A stretch of DNA of 64,000 bases from Opisthorchis felineus (taxonomy: Eukaryota > Platyhelminthes > Trematoda > Opisthorchiida > Opisthorchiidae), in contig SJOL01008373.1 in NCBI GenBank assembly GCA_004794785.1, positions 202,605 to 266,604 of the forward strand, given 5' to 3'. The notes under the pieces were generated by a model. That model saw only the letters and a list, made by a program, of their open reading frames with translations. It was not told the DNA's origin and did no database searches. The translations under genes and the position numbers were made by a program. Position 1 is the stretch's first letter; the number at the start of each line of letters is the position of its first letter. This document shows positions 1 to 9,477 of the stretch, piece by piece.

Positions 1-1185
1 GGGTTTAAGCTGGGCATCAGGCAAATCTCAAGTGAAAACCAAGTTGGTATGCAAATGAGTGTATTCGTCGGAAACATCAAACGTTTCCGAATTGCATTAC
101 TGTGCTTTTTCCAAAGCCGTATTATGTGTGCAGAAGAAAATGAATTTACTTGCCCGTTAGATTTGACGTCACAGGAAATCTAACTAAACCTTTAGTACAT
201 AAAATGTTTTCAGTCAGTTTTCCGCCTTACGCCAGTTTAGGACAGCGCAGCAATTATGTTTATGTTGGCAGACGAAACTAATGATGTCGACAACTATGGA
301 CAGTTGTGGAACAAATTTTGTACCGAAGGTTTTAAAGTCATTTTGGAACACCTTTAGAAAACATTCGCAAATCATTTGGCTGGATTCGCAATCAACCGAT
401 GTATCCAGACCACAGTGCACCAGTTTTCATTGGTCTAACTGATAAATGTAGCTAAAAAGAACTAAGTGATCAATTAGTTTCAGTGGACAATTTCAGACAT
501 CGTGGTTTGTGGGCACCTGGAATATTTCGCATATTGTGAACAGAGCGCTGCCTAAACTGTGCATAGTCCAGCTGAAAATAATGATCTTATTATTAAAACT
601 TTCTGAGTTGCACCGTAGATGTATTGAACCGTGTTACGTTTTCAATTATCACCAGTGTTTTTTCGATCAACAGTGATGGACCGTAATATGAATGCCCATT
701 TTGTAGACCACTGGAGCAATAAAACAAACCGTCTACGTAGATGCACTGTTTAGACATATTTTGCTCCTAACTACAAGTGTGGAATTTCACAAATTTCAAA
801 TTCACAAAGAATTTCCATCTTGGGTCTACACGAGCCGTGGAGTTCGGACTGATCTTGACTCTTCAGAGAAACTGCGGTTGATCCTTTTTGAGAATCTCAC
901 CTACCAAAATGTGGTGTTTGTTTTGTGCCTGATCAGCCTCAGTATCCTAGAGAGCTACCTCTCAGCGCAACGATGGATAAATTTTGATGCGTACCTTCCT
1001 CAAATAGCTTCTTATCCAATGTCCATTATTAATGGATGATCTTTACAATCTCTCTGGAGAATTCTATGTCAACCTGGATGAAGCATTTGTTTTATACGAT
1101 CGTAATGATACTGTCGTATCTGTGCACTCAAAAAATAGGTAGCAAGTAGAGGCAAGTCACCGGCTTCACTCAAAATTCCACTTAA
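1..1185. other. Unassigned AT-rich sequence
   Basis: No convincing gene seen. Short frames exist on both strands (for example plus 761-1039 and minus 214-420), but they lack splice context, family motifs or unusual length. The translation across 214-540 on plus reads as broken protein-like text with several stops, which could be an old relic, but I cannot name it. Confidence 0.5.
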
Positions 1186-1470
1186 TTGGCCTCATATGAT
1201 ACGGTAACCAAAAGCCTTACAGTAGATCGGCCGTATCGGCCAGCCTTTCACAATTTCTTCGTAGATATAGCACCTTATTCCTCTTGTTTGCGGGATTTAA
1301 ATACACAGCATATTGTTCTGTTGGATCTAAATTCCGGACATGGATCGTTTCTTTGTTTCGAAGCATAGATTCACTCGCATCCACATCCACTGGAAATGTG
1401 ATAGAACCAGTCAGTTACCATTTGACGTAATCGAAAAACGGCTCAACATATCTGCTGTGACATGAGATGT
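1186..1470 (+). pseudogene. Decayed FHA-domain-like relic
   Basis: A 60-codon frame at 1186-1368 ends with the string LLDLNSGHGSFL (about residues 45-56). This matches the hallmark beta-turn of forkhead-associated domains (D-L-x-S-x-H-G-[TS]-F), closest in my memory to the NIPP1/PPP1R8 group, which has DLNSTHGTFL. Upstream residues (TVTKSLTVDRPY) fit the strand that precedes the G-R-N loop, although the usual GR is replaced. Downstream the same frame continues with spaced His/Pro residues like the family, but is interrupted by at least four stop codons before 1470. No start codon or intron boundary is convincing, so an old retrocopy or pseudogene exon is more likely than a working gene. The match rests on about 35 aligned residues from memory and could be chance. 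Confidence 0.35.
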
Positions 1471-2439
1471 TTTGTAATGTTTCGTTCCTAGGGAACCCAC
1501 TCTCAGAGAAGACCAGTTTCGGTTACCATATGGAAGTTGGTCTTAATAATAAACTCAAGTTGATCAAAGAACTCTGCAAAGAAGGCCATATTTGGCAAAT
1601 TTCGTGAATCGGGCACATTCACCATTAGGAAACAACAGAGAGTTTCTTTTATACAGTGCACCACATAGAAGTTAGTTGGTAGGGCCACAATATACCGACG
1701 GCAGATGTAAAAATTGCATTAGTCTGTTCACTAATTAAATAGTGTTTGCATATCAAGATGGAAGCCGCTTCAAATTTCCAGTGCTTTGTTGTCACACTCC
1801 ATTGTTTATCTTTCTCTTTGAATTTCTAACAGGTTGTAATATATCCGCGCTATATACACACATATTAGGAGGCATTAGCCATTCCAAGAAAAGGGAACTT
1901 GCTACACAATTTGACAGCCACGCAACCTGGAGATTTTGGTTAGTATTTCGGCGGTTTAAAGGATCGTACAAAAATATCTGTTATGGCTGCTCGGGTTGTT
2001 CCCTTTTTAGCCTCCAGCTGATTAAGAACAAGAGTTTTGAAAAAGTGATTTTCCTGCTTAATTGTTTTCTCTGCAGCAGTACGGTTTGTAGCCCCCGGTC
2101 GCTCGAATTGATCTTTGTTCTTTTGCTTTAAGAGCCAGTCCTGGTTCTTGGTCCATACAGATGGCCCCTTTTGCCATGGGGTAGCGTGGGCAGTGTCAAT
2201 TTCAGTGTGTAAATCAACCAAGTGTTTTGCGGCATTTAAGGGTTCTAAAAGTTTTCTCTAGTGTCTTAGTTTCACACGTCAAGATTCCTACGTTTTCTAG
2301 TTCGATCTTGCCCTTTACTGGGATTTTATGTATGGTAAATCAGACGTAAGATAGTGCTTTTTATAACTGTTTTATATTTTCTTATCCAAACAGGAAGTCT
2401 TAGTCTGTCTAGTGCAATTTTTCTTGTGATCTGTGCAGT
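1471..2439. other. Unassigned sequence with protein-like minus frame
   Basis: The only item of note is a 93-codon minus-strand frame at 1940-2221, rich in Lys, Gln, Asn and Thr (…TPWQKGPSVWTKNQDW…). It has a balanced composition for a real protein but no motif I recognise, and it begins at an alternative codon. I would treat it as a possible internal exon only. Confidence 0.25.
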
Positions 2440-2483
2440 TTATTGTAAAAATTGTTATTGTCATTATAAAAATTGTTATTTAT
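2440..2483. repeat. Two-copy direct repeat, ~22 bp
   Basis: The segment TAAAAATTGTTATT occurs twice about 22 bases apart (near 2444 and 2466), each followed by similar bases. It is a short AT-rich tandem duplication. Confidence 0.6.
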
Positions 2484-2571
2484 GCTTTTATCAGTCTAGA
2501 AACCAATGTTCTCATATTGCAGTTTGTTCATGGACTTTGAATTCAGATGAACGAAAGAATTATCTGTCTAG

Positions 2572-2757
2572 TTATGGCTCGGTGGTTAAAGCGCATATTC
2601 ATTGACTGAAAGGTTGATGGTTTGAACTCAACCTCTGCATCTCGACTTCTCTCTTGGCCTGGGAAACTTAACAGTATCCCAGCCCTTCTGCTTCCTTCGA
2701 GTGACATGGCAGCTAGAAACCGAAAGGGCGTTACAGCTGAACGATTATCTTTTTTAT
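2572..2757 (+). mobile_element. tRNA-derived SINE-like element
   Basis: An RNA polymerase III internal promoter is visible. A box A-like TGGCTCGGTGG lies at 2575-2585 and a box B-like GGTTTGAACTC at 2619-2629, 33 bases apart as in a tRNA. The first ~75 bases therefore derive from a tRNA, and the following ~110 bases are a non-tRNA body. A run of six T at about 2750 fits a pol III terminator or the element end. The acceptor stem is not preserved, so this is not a functional tRNA. No second copy of the body was found in this window, so SINE status rests on the promoter layout alone. Confidence 0.5.
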
Positions 2758-5169
2758 TATCTTGATGTTTATTGGCCTTTCTAGCCGTCGAGTTCCATTT
2801 TACCTAAGATTCTTGTAAACAAAAATGTTCTGGTATATCGGTTGCTTCATTTGCTTCTTATGGGCGGTTCAGTTCCTCATGGTCTTGAACCAAGGTTATA
2901 TGCAGCTTTTCGTGTAATAAGCATGATGACAAATTAGTATTTCTCAGCTGTGTGCTTCCTGTTACAATAACAAAGCGCCTTCTAGTAACTGCTTTGTTGC
3001 TTGGCCGGTTAATCCAGAAAATGCGTGTCCAATTGAAACACCTTTAAGCTATTTGAAGGTTTTCCCTTTGAATCCAATGTATTCATTTTATGAACTTTAA
3101 AGAGATTACATGTGCTTTCTTGTTCCATTGGGCTTGTTTTGCGTCAACCTCATTGGAGAAATTCAAACATGTTCTTGACAGAATTGTCTTTAGCTGCTAT
3201 GAACAGGGCAGTCATGTCAAATGACAGAAAAATCTGATCGTTCTCCGCCTTGACGATGTGTGATGTTCCAGTTTTCTCCGCAAGTCTTCCGCTAGCTTTC
3301 ATGCCAAAAACCTTGACAGTGAAACTCTAGACTGCATTTGTCCTGATAATCCTAGACAGTCGATTGGATACAAGCCTAGTTTGTCTGTTTGCATCTGGAA
3401 GCCTACTTTTTAACGGGAATATATCCCAAAATGTTAAGTAATTGTTCATTTGACTACTTTTAAAATCTTGCATCTCAGATAGCGAGGTGCACTCATAGCA
3501 ACCCGCAATACCAATAAAACTTTTATGGGATAAATTTACCCCTCACAAAGCGTAAGTTCAACAAACCAGCCCGAATTAAGTTTGTGCATCAGTTAGAGCC
3601 TGTAAAAAGAGTTGGCTGAGTTTTTTAGTAACTTAAACGTCATTCTACACTCAAATATTTAGATAGCACCCCAACCATATTAATCATTGGTCTGTGTTCC
3701 TTTACCACGCCACCTGGAATTTATTAATTCCAGTTTTTTCTCAAGTCATGAACAACTGGGTCAATTTTCGGTTCCTTGTAGTTAGCTGTGCAGTGCAGAT
3801 TAATGTGCTGTAGAACTGAATTCTTTAACCACTGTTATTTTTTGCCAGTATAAAAGGAGGCTGATCGGATGCAAAGTCGGGCGGTGATGAATTAAGGTAT
3901 TTGAGCGCTCTTCTTTTGTTGCCATTTTAACTGCTGTTGTTTTTTGCCATGTTATAGATATTAATTTTAAATCCGCTTTTCCCTTCATCCCAGATGTCTA
4001 TAGTTTACTTCATCACTGGATTAGCTCTTAGATGAAGCTTATTTCCGGGAACCCTAGATTAACTTTTAAATGGGGCTTAGTTGCCATTCGAACTCAATGG
4101 CAACTATATCTTATCCATTATGGCAAATGACTGCAACATGATTTACCTAAATCCTTTTTGCTTTGCGCCTGGATGGTGTGGTTAACTGGCTGGCCGGAGA
4201 CTGTGTCTAATTCCAGCACAACCTTGATTATCGTACAAACTTTTCCCATGCTTCCGTGCCCACATCTGACACATTGGTAATCGTTACATAATAGCGACAA
4301 ATTTCTTCCTACTGTTGATCAAATGTAATATTTGGGAGCATCTTAGAACTGCCCAGTTAGAGATCTTCACTGGAACCTAGTATTTTACATGTGATTTTTT
4401 CCTGAACGTATAACTTAGGCATTCTGTTGTCCTACCCATCCGGCTGGCAGTGCTCTGCGAAAGAGCCAATATTTCGAGACTGGACCACGTTTTTCCCATA
4501 GTTTGGACGGCAAAGGATAGCATTAGCATACCTCAAACTTTGAACTACAAGCTCCATTCGATTGCCTAGGTACAGTGCGGAGGAATAAAAAAATACAGAA
4601 TTATAACGACTGTCGAATTAAAGGGACGGGTGATCGACGAAAAACTACTTCTATAAAACAAAACCTGCCTTCCTGCACCACATTTCTGGTATCTGTTCAG
4701 TTTTCTGGAGCTTCTAACGTCTGCAGCCACCACAATTACACAAAGCGTATCGCACTGCCTCCATCTAGTGATGGCTGGCTCGTTCGCCTACATCTCCTCG
4801 TAGCCCAGACACCCCAACTGCTGAGATAGCTCACTGATTACGTATTTAACAATAACGTGCCAACTAAAAAGGGGTTCTTCTGTAAATTGCCTCATAAAAG
4901 AAGCGTGAAAGCTTATTTACTTTATGCGTATATAAAAAATGATCAAATCGTCCAGACGCCCAAAAACAGGTAGTTTGTTTTGGTGGTTCAGTGTGTGTGT
5001 AAATTCAATGTGCGATGCAAGGTTTCTGGGTAAGTAGATTACAGAAATTGGACAACAACTAAAAGGATCACTAATATACGGTGTGTTTATTCGCTTTCGC
5101 AACTAATGTATGCACATTTTTGCTTTTCTCAGAACATGAAATAAAGAATAGACGTTATACACTACTCGT
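2758..5169. other. Unassigned intergenic or intronic sequence
   Basis: No gene is supported. A minus frame at 4118-4300 contains CVRCGHGSMGKVC and later LELDT. This loosely recalls a retroviral-type zinc knuckle and aspartic protease, but the key His and the DTG glycine are missing. A GTAAAT donor-like site follows codon KKDLG at about 4146. Confidence 0.4.
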
Positions 5170-5297
5170 AAGGTTGCTGAAAATTATTCGGCAGCCCACG
5201 ACCGGTTTCGCCCTTCTTGGGCATCATCAGTTAGGGGCAGTCCCCGAATTCCGTCAACCTTATGTCCTACTTGGACCTTGGACTTTTCAGCAACCTT
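5170..5297. mobile_element. TA-flanked MITE-like element (family C, copy 1)
   Basis: A perfect 14-base inverted repeat bounds this element: AAGGTTGCTGAAAA at 5170-5183 and TTTTCAGCAACCTT at 5284-5297. If the outermost A/T pair is counted with the flank, both ends read TA next to AGGTTG/CAACCT. That is the target duplication typical of Tc1/mariner-type non-autonomous elements. The internal ~100 bases carry no coding frame. A degraded relative lies at 56934-57032, sharing the middle block (CATCAG, GCAGTCCC, GTC-ACC). Deletion-derivative (MITE) status is inferred; no transposase is present in the window. Confidence 0.7.
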
Positions 5298-6589
5298 ATG
5301 AGTACTGTATTACGCCTATGCATGTATCGCGATATCTCGAATATCGTACCAACTGATATCCGAGGTAGCCTAGTGCAGCACATTTAGTTGCCTAAAAGCA
5401 CCCTGACTCATAGATTCAGGTGAGTTTCAGGTGAGTTTTACCGGCAAAACCAAACTGGTTTGCATATGAATGAAATAATTTAATTTAATTTTCTCCAAGT
5501 CACCTTTGTAATCCAGTAAGCCGTTTTACTATTTTGGTTTCGCATGCACTAGACTACTGAACCGCTATTCATACGAGGTATTTGGAAAATGCTGACGAAT
5601 TACCAGTGGGTTCTGTGTTACTGTCGGATGCGATAATTGCCCCTGATGGCTCCAAATACACCTAAGTTGCATTTTCTTGTTCACATCTTATGACCTTTGG
5701 TCAAGTGTTATCTCTAATTTCTGACTGCTTCCCACGTGCTCATTTCCCATACTCTGTGTTGGATTATGCATATTTAAGCGGTCTAAAATTATCGAAATTC
5801 CTCCTTGTATAATCACAAACGTTGTTATTCAGAGTACCCTTATAGTTTGTGTTCTATGCGTGTACCCTTATGAGGTCGTTGCATTTACCTGAGTCAAATT
5901 TTAGACCATCGTCAAGTCCAAATCGCCAAATTACGCACATGATGTCCCAAATCGGCCAGACGGTTTCCGGTCTATCGATTCTGTTAAATAACCTGCGTCA
6001 GTGTCTGGCTCAAGTCAGTATTGCATTTCGTTAGGTAAATTCCATGAGATTGGGTTTTGGTCAGGATATCTGACTATACCAATACGGGAGAATCTTATTT
6101 GATTTGAGTACAATTTAAGATAATCACAGACGTCTAATCATGGTAATACAGATTCTAGTTTTCCTGCTAATTGTTCAACAGTGTGCTAATTATCCTCAAA
6201 ATGCCAGATATTCTACCTTTGTTTGCACAAGTTACCAGTTTTGATACGTGATAACTGAAGATGCTTGACTTATAGCATATCCAGTTGTGCTCCTAAATCA
6301 GAATAGAATCTAAAAGTAAACAAACACACCAAGTACCGGCATTAGGTACGGCGACATTTTTAAAATGTTCTGTCTGTACTTTTGCATCCGAAGCACGCAA
6401 CACCATCACAAATATTCGACGAGGGTCACGGGTTCATATTTCGACAGTCGCAACATTTAGTTCAAACCTCAATATCGATTTAATTATCGAATCATTATGT
6501 CAATTTACGGTGCGTTATACATGGCAGAGATATAAGTGGTTCCATGTTTTAGCTGCGTTTAAAGCGGTCGGATCGTCTACTGGGTTGTA
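5298..6589. other. Unassigned sequence
   Basis: It contains a small direct duplication TTTCAGGTGAGTTT near 5425-5440 and AATTTAATTTAATTT near 5478. A plus frame at 5849-6034 ends in an amphipathic stretch (…GQTVSGLSILLNNLRQ…) and looks like a possible exon, but I know no family for it. A lone B-box-like GGTCACGGGTTCA sits near 6425. Confidence 0.35.
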
Positions 6590-6826
6590 TTAAAGCCACT
6601 TTCGCATTTTAGCCTGCTTTCTCGTTTCAAAAATCACCGTGAGTTTACAAAACGTTTTCGGCAGAACAAACGACAAACGTTTTGGCCATAAATTGCCTGA
6701 TCTCGGATGACACTCCTTTGTGAGGTACCTTTTGTATCCGTCGTCAATCGAAGGTTTGCAATTCATAAATGTTACAGGTGAAGTAAAACTTACGAACAGC
6801 AAAACAAATACGAGACCCAACAGCAT
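6590..6826 (-). CDS. Putative small secreted basic peptide
   Basis: A 78-codon frame starts with ATG at 6826 and encodes MLLGLVFVLLFVSFTSPVTF, a textbook signal-peptide hydrophobic core. A basic mature part of about 58 residues follows, with three cysteines at 23, 39 and 60 and many Lys/Arg. A GTAAGT donor motif falls exactly after codon 11 (6788-6793), so an alternative reading is a 33-nt first coding exon that ends inside the signal sequence. Flukes have many short secreted proteins built from micro-exons, so both readings are plausible. I recognise no family. A competing plus-strand frame (6720-6926) covers part of the same DNA. Chance is a real possibility at this length. Confidence 0.3.
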   Translation of the reverse strand: MLLGLVFVLLFVSFTSPVTFMNCKPSIDDGYKRYLTKECHPRSGNLWPKRLSFVLPKTFCKLTVIFETRKQAKMRKWL

Positions 6827-7100
6827 ATCTTCAAGCCCGGCCAAACTACCATCCCAGACCAACGTAGAGGTTCGTGCCCCTGTGCATCAAGTGCACTTGG
6901 AAGTTTATGAGCGAACACAGGAATGATAAGTATCACGAGTTCATGCTAAATTTTAAAATGCGCCTTAAAGTTTTTCTAGCCTGGTGTTTCTGATTTGCTC
7001 GATGGTGTTCATTCCCGAGTTCATTGGCTGACTACTATTTGCAAAACCCAGCAAAAATCATGGACTATGGAGTGTTGACATTACATCTTTGTCTCGTCAG

Positions 7101-7274
7101 CCATCTCCTAAGCATGAAATCGATTTCACACTCAATCACACCATCCAAATAAATTTCTCGAACGCGAATCAAGCTAACCGAACATGGCAAGCCCTTCTGA
7201 GCACACATGTTAGGCCATTGGTGACTAGTCATGATTGCTTCACTGAACGTTTTGCCGATCGTGACTCTGGCTGA
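7101..7274 (+). CDS. Possible terminal exon, unknown protein
   Basis: A pyrimidine-rich acceptor (TTTGTCTCGTCAG) ends at 7100 and opens a frame of about 58 codons that ends in TGA at 7272-7274. The translation is polar and balanced (…NHTIQINFSNANQANRTWQA…) with several N-glycosylation-type sequons. A second plus-strand frame at 6720-6926 lies just upstream and could be a partner exon. No domain is recognised, and the signal is not above chance by itself. Confidence 0.2.
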   Translation, partial: PSPKHEIDFTLNHTIQINFSNANQANRTWQALLSTHVRPLVTSHDCFTERFADRDSG

Positions 7275-8012
7275 TATTTAGGGGTCAACCCGATGAACGA
7301 TGATTTGAATATGTCTTGCAACCAATGAAGCTGGCTGTTGGAGTTGGTTCTGAAATGTGGTGGATTTTTCAGTCATCCGGCTGAAATATTTAAGCAAGTG
7401 GCCATGTAAGCTTCGGGCCGTTCTGTCAATGTAGACTTCATTGCAACTGGCGACGAATTTTCATACAAAGTGAGACAGAGGTATTTAGTTGGCCGTATGT
7501 TCTACTGCACAAGGTGACACGCCAACTCATAACTGTTCGCTTAAATAAATGCAACCAGGCGTCACATGCAGTTTTTCTCAATGCTTGTGGCCAAATTGTC
7601 GCTTTCTAAGTAGATACAAAAGAGAATATTTCATTCTGTGCTGGTTGTGGTTTAGTTTGGCTGGCATCAAATTTTGCCTGAAAGCCACTGAATAATAATG
7701 GAGCGGTTAAAATTTACCATTATTAGCTATGATTCGTTACCATGGCGTAATAGATGTTTAACTATCGACATACAAGGGCTCCACTGTCTATGTTGCACAA
7801 CGTTATCAACAACAATGGGTAAGGATGAGAACCCGAGCCTCTGCTGTTTTATACACCCTTTTTGCTCCATTATTTTGTATTACACCTATGGAGGGAAGAC
7901 GGACATTTTTGACGCGCTATTTTAGGGAGGCATGGTTTTTCATCCGTCGTGTATTTTGCTGCATTGGGAGGAGGTGACCTTCTCTCATTGGCACGTTTGT
8001 GATAAATCCGTA
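7275..8012. other. Unassigned sequence
   Basis: Only a 75-codon plus frame at 7698-7925 with scattered Cys and no motif. Nothing else was seen. Confidence 0.4.
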
Positions 8013-8152
8013 AAGTATTCAAAATACTGGCTGGCAGGTCGCGGGTTCAAGATCCTCTGGAGTTTTGTTAGGTCTGCATTGCTGATGATTCTAATGAGGA
8101 TGAAAAGGTGGTGCAGTGCTTCTCGGCTTTTCCGTTTAGAATGGCCTTAATT
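8013..8152 (+). mobile_element. SINE-like repeat (family B, copy 1)
   Basis: A B-box-like motif GCGGGTTCAAGATCC at about 8041-8055 is followed by ~95 bases that match 25748-25863 in order: GTTCAA, a Gly/Thr-rich spacer, GCTGATGATTC, ATGAGGATGAAA, GTGCTTCTCGG, then GATTGGC-like bases. The two copies are in the same orientation and clearly homologous, though diverged. A tRNA-like promoter with an unrelated body suggests a SINE. The box A is not clear. Confidence 0.55.
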
Positions 8153-9286
8153 AGAGAACGAAGTCTCTATTAGGCTAACAAAAATTTTAGATCATTCATA
8201 TCTAGGAATTGGTGGGGCCACGTCTTTTGGGAAGTCATAGTTATTTCAGAATACCAACTGACTGGTTGAGACTGTGTTAACTTGACGCCTGAATCCCACT
8301 TATCTAATGCTGACCCGGATCCTCATCAAGCAAACAACCACGCGTGAACCGTAACTCATTATTTTTACCCATAATTAAGATCCACCTAGAATCGCTTTTA
8401 AATTTACATCTTACGTACGGTTTCAGAATGACTGACTGCTGAGTAGGCAGCTTTCTTAAACTCACTAATGACTTGGACACAGGACGCAAGTGAACAGGGT
8501 ATTGCCAAATTACTCGAAGTCGAATAGACCTATAGGGCTATGTTCTGGTTTTCAAGCATTTATTAAAGTTACAAACAGGGATCGGTGTTCCGCATTCAAA
8601 TTGTTCACAAAATGCTTTCAATCGACTAAAACTTTTCAGGCGGTTTATTCAAACTGCTAGTCCTTCAATCTGAAGCACGTAAAAAATAAAATAAATTTTG
8701 ATTCACAAAGGCCTTTTTTTCATTAGACAAGACTGACGACCGATTGATCAACGCAAACCAGACACTCATATAAAGCCAACATTTTCAGCATCTGTTTCCC
8801 ATACCTAATCTGTTCTCAGTGTGATGCTTTATTTGCTATCCCAGTCGAGACTCAGCCGAAAATCATTTTGGGCTGTTACATGTGTTCTGGTACTGATGAA
8901 GAACGGACAAACCCCACTAGCACCTTCATTTGTTAATTCTACAGTTTGACCCCTCGTTGGATTTCTGAGTGACGGTTTGCACAAAAAATTGATTGGTTTC
9001 AAAGCTATTTCCAAATCCAGTTTCTTTCCATTTGTCTGAAATGGCTGGTTTGATTTGAGAACTGGCTGCGGCAAATGATAAGGGTGCGGCCCTCGTTGTC
9101 TGTGAGCACAGCATCACCACACTCTTGTCAAGAGTGAAAACAATCCGCACGGTACATACTGATGATGAGTTTTCAGTCAAGCTGGCAGTTGGTAAAGCGG
9201 TTGATCAGGCGCTTATTGGGTTCGTGAAAACAGTCTACGGTATAGCAGAACGTGCAAGGATTGAGTGGTAACTGTTGATACCTTAG
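8153..9286. other. Unassigned sequence
   Basis: Two overlapping minus frames (8829-9074 and 8926-9180) look mildly protein-like but share the same DNA and carry no motif. Nothing else can be supported. Confidence 0.35.
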
Positions 9287-9477
9287 AGAAATCAACCTGC
9301 TCAAGGTTTACGTTTCAACACACTGTCGTTCCTGATCCCCTATTCCAATCCAAGATTAGATTGGTGGTTTATACGACAGATAACTGCACGCCTACGCCTC
9401 ACACTCATCGTTACTGGTGCTACGTATGTCGGTTCAGCAGCGTTTGGTGCTGTTGTGAATGGGTGGCCCCAAATGGG
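9287..9477 (+). CDS. Possible membrane-protein exon, unknown
   Basis: A frame opens after a TAG at 9284-9286 and runs 63 codons to a strong donor (GGG followed by GTAAGT at 9478). It has no in-frame ATG, so it would be internal. It encodes a polar start with WW, a basic stretch (RQITARLRL) and a hydrophobic segment (TLIVTGATYVGSAAFGAVV) fit for a membrane helix with positive residues before it. The local GC content is above its surroundings. The opposite strand is also open here (9420-9659 minus, translation with THTVDWTLTRLEKVREQ) and has an acceptor-like TATGTCAG, so strand assignment is uncertain. I do not recognise either protein. Confidence 0.25.

Noticed and set aside
4118..4300. Retroviral-type zinc knuckle plus aspartic protease (CVRCGHGSMGKVC, LELDT)
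   Set aside because: The knuckle lacks its His and has the wrong final spacing, the protease triad reads DTV rather than DTG, and no reverse transcriptase or LTR is nearby.
8892..9175. Hammerhead ribozyme cores (CTGATGA at ~8893 and ~9160)
   Set aside because: The required stem II plus GAAA and the flanking helices are not formed.
9287..9477. Two-pore potassium channel first helix
   Set aside because: The pattern LTLIVTGATYVGSAAFGAV resembles it only in hydrophobicity; no pore signature (TxGYG/TIGFG) occurs nearby.
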